Below are positions 5,254-8,473 of a stretch of DNA of 8,473 bases, piece by piece (the stretch's first letter is position 1; every line of letters begins with the position of its first letter). Source of the stretch: Dehalococcoidia bacterium. GTDB lineage: Bacteria; Chloroflexota; Dehalococcoidia; SAR202; UBA11138. Where the stretch lies: positions 1-8,473 of the forward strand of contig JAAXHY010000547.1 in NCBI GenBank assembly GCA_012270665.1. The letters run 5' to 3'. Under the pieces are notes generated by a model. That model saw nothing but the letters and a program-made list of their open reading frames with translations. It was not told where the DNA came from and ran no database searches. Both the position numbers and the translations under genes were made by a program.

Positions 5254-7290
5254 TCAGGGAGCAGCCGTTCTCTGTTCCAGCGATTCTTGCTGTTTGGTGA
5301 GGGTGTGTGTATCCGGCAGGTTGGGGGCTACTTGGGTCATCTTATCGAGATACTCTTTGGCTATCTTCACGTGTTCGACGTCGCGTTCTCCCGCAACCTG
5401 GTGGAGATGAGTTAGCAAGGCGATGATTCTCCAGTTGTCCGGCTCCACTTTTAGCGCGTCGGCGCCCGTATTCTCAGTCAGTTCTATGGTACTCCAGAAT
5501 TCGTCGTCCGAAGTCGAGTTCAGTGTGTTGAATGACTCTACGAGCAAATATCTGCGCGGGTAGTTCGCGAGACCGGGGAATCCGGTAACGGACTCTTCGA
5601 CATAGACTATGCGTTCTTCCCAGGCGACTCCTCCTCTGGTCGCGAAACTGAAGTTCGCGATTTCCGTCGCCGCATTGTAAGCGCGGAGGTTCAGCGCGTA
5701 CAGAGCGACCATGATCACCACGGACACAAGCGCCATCAGGCAAACCGCTCCCCAGGATGTACGCAGCGCAGCCGAGACAGGGCGCAGGTTGAGTTTGTTC
5801 CTGAATCGCTGGGGGAGCCATGATCGCGCCGGACTCTGGTCTCGTTCACCGACCCAGAACTCTTGGGCCACCGCGAACGCGGCTAGAATCGAGAACTGCA
5901 TGAGCGTCACCGGAGTGTCGAACAGGAACAGGTTCTGCACGAAGTAGGCCAGCATCGCGGCGGCGAGTATGACTACGGAAAGCTGAGCGTAGCCCTGCCT
6001 GCGCCGTATGGATCGGAACATGGCCCAGGTCATAGCCGCCCATACAAGCATATAGCTAACGAACCCGAACGTCCCTTTTGTGGTTAGCTCCTCCACCAGC
6101 TTGTTGTGCGCCTGATCGAACCGATCGTGCGTGGCCGCCTCGGCGTCAACATACTTTGCCCAGGCAATCATGAAGTTCTCCGGTCCCCAACCCAGAATCG
6201 GCTTTTCGACGAACGCCAGCAGCCCCGCGCGGGCGCCGGCCACACGTCCGCTGATGCTGCCGTCTTCCAATCCTATGGAAGAGATCCTCCTCAGCATGGT
6301 GTTGGATTCGACGACCGGATCCAGAACCGGTGTAGTTTTGACCACGCCGAACAGCGCAATAACGACAGCCGCGACCGCGACCAGGGCGTAGGATATTATC
6401 CTGGCTATGCGGATCCGCCCCCATATCAGGTAGCCGACTGAGAATACCAGGGTTGCGGCGCCGAGACCCACCACCGCGCCGCGCGTCCCCGTTAGCCAGA
6501 GCGCCCAGAGGTTCAGCATAATCGAGAAAATCCAGAATGATTGGAGCCATGGGATGTAGTTGAAGGACATTCCCACGCCTCTTGCCCGCGGGTCGCCGCC
6601 CCGTCTGCGGCGACTCGCTGTTCTGCTCCGCGCCGGTTGTTCCCGCGCCGCCTGACGGCTAGGTCCTTGGCCCAAGGAGTGGAAGATCAAACTCAGAGCG
6701 ATCAGCGCGTTCACCATGGTGTACGCGCCGACGTATGTCGCGTTGCCCAGCGTGGACTCGACCCGGTCGGTGAACCTGATCCCGTACTCGGTCATATCGA
6801 ACATCTCGTAGTGCTGGTTCAATCCCAATAAGGACACTACTATGCAGACGGCGAGATTGACCGTGAAAAGGAGCCGCCAGTCCGCCAGGTTCCGAAAGAC
6901 CGCCCCCGTCACGGCGATGAATACGAACCAGTGCGCCAGGTCGACTATACCCTGCATACGCTCATATGTTGACCAGAGACTTCTGACCGCGCTGACTCCG
7001 GTCAGACCCGCGACCAGGGAGACGAGCAGCCATATACCCAGCGCCGCTATTATCAGCGACATACGAGGCCGATAGCGGGGATAGAAGAATATGAGCAGCA
7101 GCCATATCCCGAAGGTGACTTCTATGACTGATCTGGCGTACACGGCCTTGCCGACTACGAACGGATACAGCGTGGCGTTCGAAAGGATGAGCGGCATCGC
7201 CATGACGACCATCACGCCCACCCTCACCGTCCATAGCAGGAGGTGGCCCGTATCGAATTCTTCCCCTGGTCTGTTCTGTCGTTGTGTCAC
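5254..7290 (-). CDS. O-antigen ligase / Wzy-family multispanning membrane protein
   Basis: About 678 residues in the inner membrane. Roughly a dozen hydrophobic helices precede a soluble C-terminal region from about residue 535. Wzy_C/WaaL-family signatures are TGTRGA (267-272), GRVAGARAGLLAFVEKP (348-364), GWGPENF (367-373) and AHNKLVEE (394-401), including the periplasmic Arg and His typical of ligases. It would polymerise or transfer lipid-linked glycans, or attach them to protein. The sequence cannot separate these roles. An Arg-rich hydrophilic loop (about 207-240) interrupts the membrane part. The C-terminal region is helical and TPR-like (EPDNWRIIALLTHLHQVAG; EYLDKMTQVAPNLPD). The frame is open up to 7458, but I start it at GTG 7288-7290. 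AGGGA (complement of 7298-7302) is 7 nt before it, and a strong promoter lies upstream inside the extra sequence, along with the L25 terminator. Confidence 0.88.
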   Translation of the reverse strand: MTQRQNRPGEEFDTGHLLLWTVRVGVMVVMAMPLILSNATLYPFVVGKAVYARSVIEVTFGIWLLLIFFYPRYRPRMSLIIAALGIWLLVSLVAGLTGVSAVRSLWSTYERMQGIVDLAHWFVFIAVTGAVFRNLADWRLLFTVNLAVCIVVSLLGLNQHYEMFDMTEYGIRFTDRVESTLGNATYVGAYTMVNALIALSLIFHSLGQGPSRQAAREQPARSRTASRRRRGGDPRARGVGMSFNYIPWLQSFWIFSIMLNLWALWLTGTRGAVVGLGAATLVFSVGYLIWGRIRIARIISYALVAVAAVVIALFGVVKTTPVLDPVVESNTMLRRISSIGLEDGSISGRVAGARAGLLAFVEKPILGWGPENFMIAWAKYVDAEAATHDRFDQAHNKLVEELTTKGTFGFVSYMLVWAAMTWAMFRSIRRRQGYAQLSVVILAAAMLAYFVQNLFLFDTPVTLMQFSILAAFAVAQEFWVGERDQSPARSWLPQRFRNKLNLRPVSAALRTSWGAVCLMALVSVVIMVALYALNLRAYNAATEIANFSFATRGGVAWEERIVYVEESVTGFPGLANYPRRYLLVESFNTLNSTSDDEFWSTIELTENTGADALKVEPDNWRIIALLTHLHQVAGERDVEHVKIAKEYLDKMTQVAPNLPDTHTLTKQQESLEQRTAAP

Positions 7291-7333
7291 GCTGTCGTCC
7301 CTATGCGAGTCCTGTGTTCTCACTGGCTTTCGG

Positions 7334-7362
7334 ATTATATGAACAGCGCTTGCCCGGGTCAA
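7334..7362 (-). promoter_or_regulatory. Sigma-70 promoter of the ligase gene
   Basis: On the minus strand TTGACC (complement of 7357-7362, 5/6) and a perfect TATAAT (complement of 7334-7339) are separated by exactly 17 nt. It is the best consensus promoter in the window. Initiation would be near 7327, about 37 nt before the GTG start. Confidence 0.65.
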
Positions 7363-7421
7363 CGATTCTCTTACATCGTCTTCTACCGGAATGAAACTCA
7401 GAATAGCTTGGACAAAGCGAA

Positions 7422-7448
7422 ACGCCCCGAAGATTGAATCCGGGGCGT
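7422..7448 (-). terminator. Terminator-like hairpin after L25
   Basis: An 8-bp perfect GC-rich stem, ACGCCCCG (7422-7429) with CGGGGCGT (7441-7448), has an 11-nt loop. On the minus strand it lies 29 nt after the L25 stop and is followed by an interrupted T-rich run (TTTCGCTTTG). The U-tract is weak, so termination may be partial. It separates L25 from the ligase promoter. Confidence 0.6.
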
Positions 7449-7476
7449 CTCCTTGCATGTTCCGAGTATGGGGCCG

Positions 7477-8127
7477 CTATTCCTCTTCTGTCTCCTCCGC
7501 CTCTTCGCCTTCTCCTGCCTCTTCGCCCTCTTCGAGTTCTTCACCTTCTTCGACTAATTCGACTTCCAGTCTTGGCGGCGCCACGCGGACTATTACATCT
7601 TCCGGATCGTTCATCACGGTCGCGTCGCCCGGCACTTCGACATCACCTACGACCAGAGTCGTATCGAAGTCAACCAGCGTGGAAATGTCCACCGTTACTA
7701 CGGCCGGCATGTTCATTGGCAGCGCCTCGATTGTAAGCGACTGTATGTTTTGGAGAAGCGTCCCGGCCATCTGAGACACCGCTGGCGAACTCCCGACGAG
7801 CGTCACCGGCACTTCGGCGGCAACGGTCTGTGTTATGTCAACCCTGAGGAAATCAACATGGATGACCGTGTCGTTGACTGGATGCCTTTGTATCTCCCGC
7901 ACGAAGCAGATGCTCTCTTCATCCTGGCCTTCATATTCGACCGAAACGGGAACGTTCGAGCCGACCTGTGGCAGGAGACGGTTGAGCGTGCGGTCGTCCA
8001 CCTGGAGGTTGGCGGGCTCTATTCCCGCGCCGTAAACATGAACTGGAATGACTCCCTGCCGGCGCAGGCGTCGAACCTTCTTTCCGAGCAGTGTTCTCTG
8101 GTCTAGCTTCAGGATCGGTACATCCAT
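7477..8127 (-). CDS. rplY: 50S ribosomal protein L25 / general stress protein CTC
   Basis: A 216-residue CTC-type L25 that binds 5S rRNA in the large subunit. Residues 1-95 are the 5S-binding beta barrel: RTLLGKKVRRLRRQGVIPVHVYG at 11-33 and the conserved IQRHPVNDTVIHVDFLRVD at 79-97. Residues 98-185 are the TL5-type second domain (LTIEALPMNMP at 131-141). From 188 to the end is an almost purely Glu/Gly/Ala/Thr acidic tail, common in CTC proteins. The frame is open 18 codons further (to 8181), but ATG 8125-8127 gives the family's usual N-terminus and has AGGAG (complement of 8135-8139) with a 7 nt spacer. It has its own upstream extended -10 and a 3' hairpin, so it is probably monocistronic. 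Confidence 0.94.
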   Translation of the reverse strand: MDVPILKLDQRTLLGKKVRRLRRQGVIPVHVYGAGIEPANLQVDDRTLNRLLPQVGSNVPVSVEYEGQDEESICFVREIQRHPVNDTVIHVDFLRVDITQTVAAEVPVTLVGSSPAVSQMAGTLLQNIQSLTIEALPMNMPAVVTVDISTLVDFDTTLVVGDVEVPGDATVMNDPEDVIVRVAPPRLEVELVEEGEELEEGEEAGEGEEAEETEEE

Positions 8128-8152
8128 CGGGTTTCTCCTGTGATCGAGACGA

Positions 8153-8175
8153 GCGGGATGACTGCGTGTTCCCGC
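8153..8175 (-). other. Hairpin in the L25 leader
   Basis: GCGGGA (8153-8158) pairs with TCCCGC (8170-8175) around an 11-nt loop. It lies between the predicted transcription start (about 8202) and the Shine-Dalgarno site (complement of 8135-8139) of L25. No T-run follows, so it is unlikely to be a terminator. A regulatory leader structure is conceivable, but a 6-bp stem in GC-rich DNA can also arise by chance. Confidence 0.3.
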
Positions 8176-8208
8176 CCGCATAAACGAGAGTCAAGGCCAC
8201 GAATAGCT

Positions 8209-8217
8209 ATTCTAGCA
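8209..8217 (-). promoter_or_regulatory. Extended -10 promoter for L25
   Basis: The minus strand reads TGCTAGAAT: TGn followed by TAGAAT (5/6), without a good -35. Initiation near 8202 gives a leader of about 75 nt. A perfect 12-bp palindrome, GAATAGCTATTC (8201-8212), overlaps the -10 and the start site and could serve as an operator. Confidence 0.5.
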
Positions 8218-8243
8218 CAGCGTATGCGGGCGTTTGTAGAGAA

Positions 8244-8473
8244 CTACAACTCCAGAGACCACGGCTGTCTCTCCGTCCTGAATACACTGTCAGCCAACTC
8301 CAGCGCGCCGCTCTCGAGTTCTCTGACGCGCCCCGCCCGCGCCAGCGTGGAAAAGGTGACGCCGCCGAGATACACGGCCGCAAGGTCGGACACGCCCAGT
8401 TCGATCTGCGGCTCGCGCTCGCTGCGAGTGCATTCCGCCCCGTTACGGTTGGCTTCCAGCAGGTATGTACCGT
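8244..8473 (-). CDS. Eis-like GNAT acetyltransferase (C-terminal part, cut by window edge)
   Basis: The last 75 residues of a protein whose start lies beyond the right edge. The readable part includes ELGVSDLAAVYLGGVTFSTL, ARAGRV, ALELADSVF and ERQPWSLEL at the end. This matches the C-terminal sterol-carrier-like (SCP2-like) domain that closes Eis-family N-acetyltransferases: DLxAxYLGG, FxxLxxAGRV, then a terminal xxPWxxxx. Eis-type enzymes acetylate amines, including aminoglycosides in some species; many homologues are uncharacterised. The catalytic GNAT domain is outside the window, so activity cannot be judged. The stop (TAG, complement of 8244-8246) lies about 27 nt upstream of the L25 extended -10, and no terminator is seen between them. 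Confidence 0.8.
   Translation of the reverse strand, partial: GTYLLEANRNGAECTRSEREPQIELGVSDLAAVYLGGVTFSTLARAGRVRELESGALELADSVFRTERQPWSLEL

Noticed and set aside
7477..7560. Possible short tandem repeat of GAG/GAA-type codons
   Set aside because: It simply encodes the acidic L25 tail typical of CTC proteins. The units are irregular and not a defined DNA repeat.
7391..7774. Serine/proline-rich plus-strand frame
   Set aside because: It is the complement of the Glu-codon-rich acidic tail of L25 and contains the terminator, so it is not a real low-complexity protein gene.

Overview
The window looks like chromosomal DNA of an uncultivated bacterium with fairly high GC, most plausibly a Chloroflexota member (SAR202/Dehalococcoidia-like). 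That placement is inference. It rests on a CTC-type ribosomal protein L25 with a long glutamate tail, an unnamed coiled-coil protein of a style I associate with Chloroflexota, and a catabolic gene mix of RraA-type aldolase, SDR and amidase. No 16S gene or other firm taxonomic marker is present. Coding density is high and no gene-free stretch exceeds 300 bases.

Left part (1-2643): the 5' part of a RidA-family gene runs off the left edge on the minus strand. It diverges from a two-gene plus-strand unit, an unnamed coiled-coil/nuclease-fold-like protein followed by an RraA/HMG-aldolase-family protein. Convergent to this unit is a classical SDR oxidoreductase on the minus strand.

Middle (2644-4494): the SDR gene and a plus-strand pair diverge from a short intergenic region that carries an extended -10 promoter on each strand. 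The pair is a very short GatC/AtzG-like subunit and an amidase-signature hydrolase, and it resembles an AtzG-AtzE-type hydrolase more than a tRNA amidotransferase. A tRNA-Pro(UGG) gene with encoded CCA follows.

Right part (4567-8473): a small monotopic phosphoglycosyl transferase on plus converges on a large O-antigen-ligase/Wzy-family membrane protein on minus. Both concern surface-glycan assembly. Upstream of the ligase on the same strand lie L25, with its own promoter and terminator, and the C-terminal end of an Eis-like GNAT acetyltransferase cut by the right edge.

Start-site decisions matter here. The longest open frames for the ligase, L25 and the small amidase subunit all begin too far upstream. 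Shine-Dalgarno sites about 7 nt from the start, and promoters inside or just upstream of the extra sequence, argue for the shorter forms given. A TGnTAgAAT-like extended -10 recurs before several genes. I found no CRISPR array, insertion sequence, phage gene or recognisable new defence system. The amidase pair and the unnamed coiled-coil protein deserve most attention.
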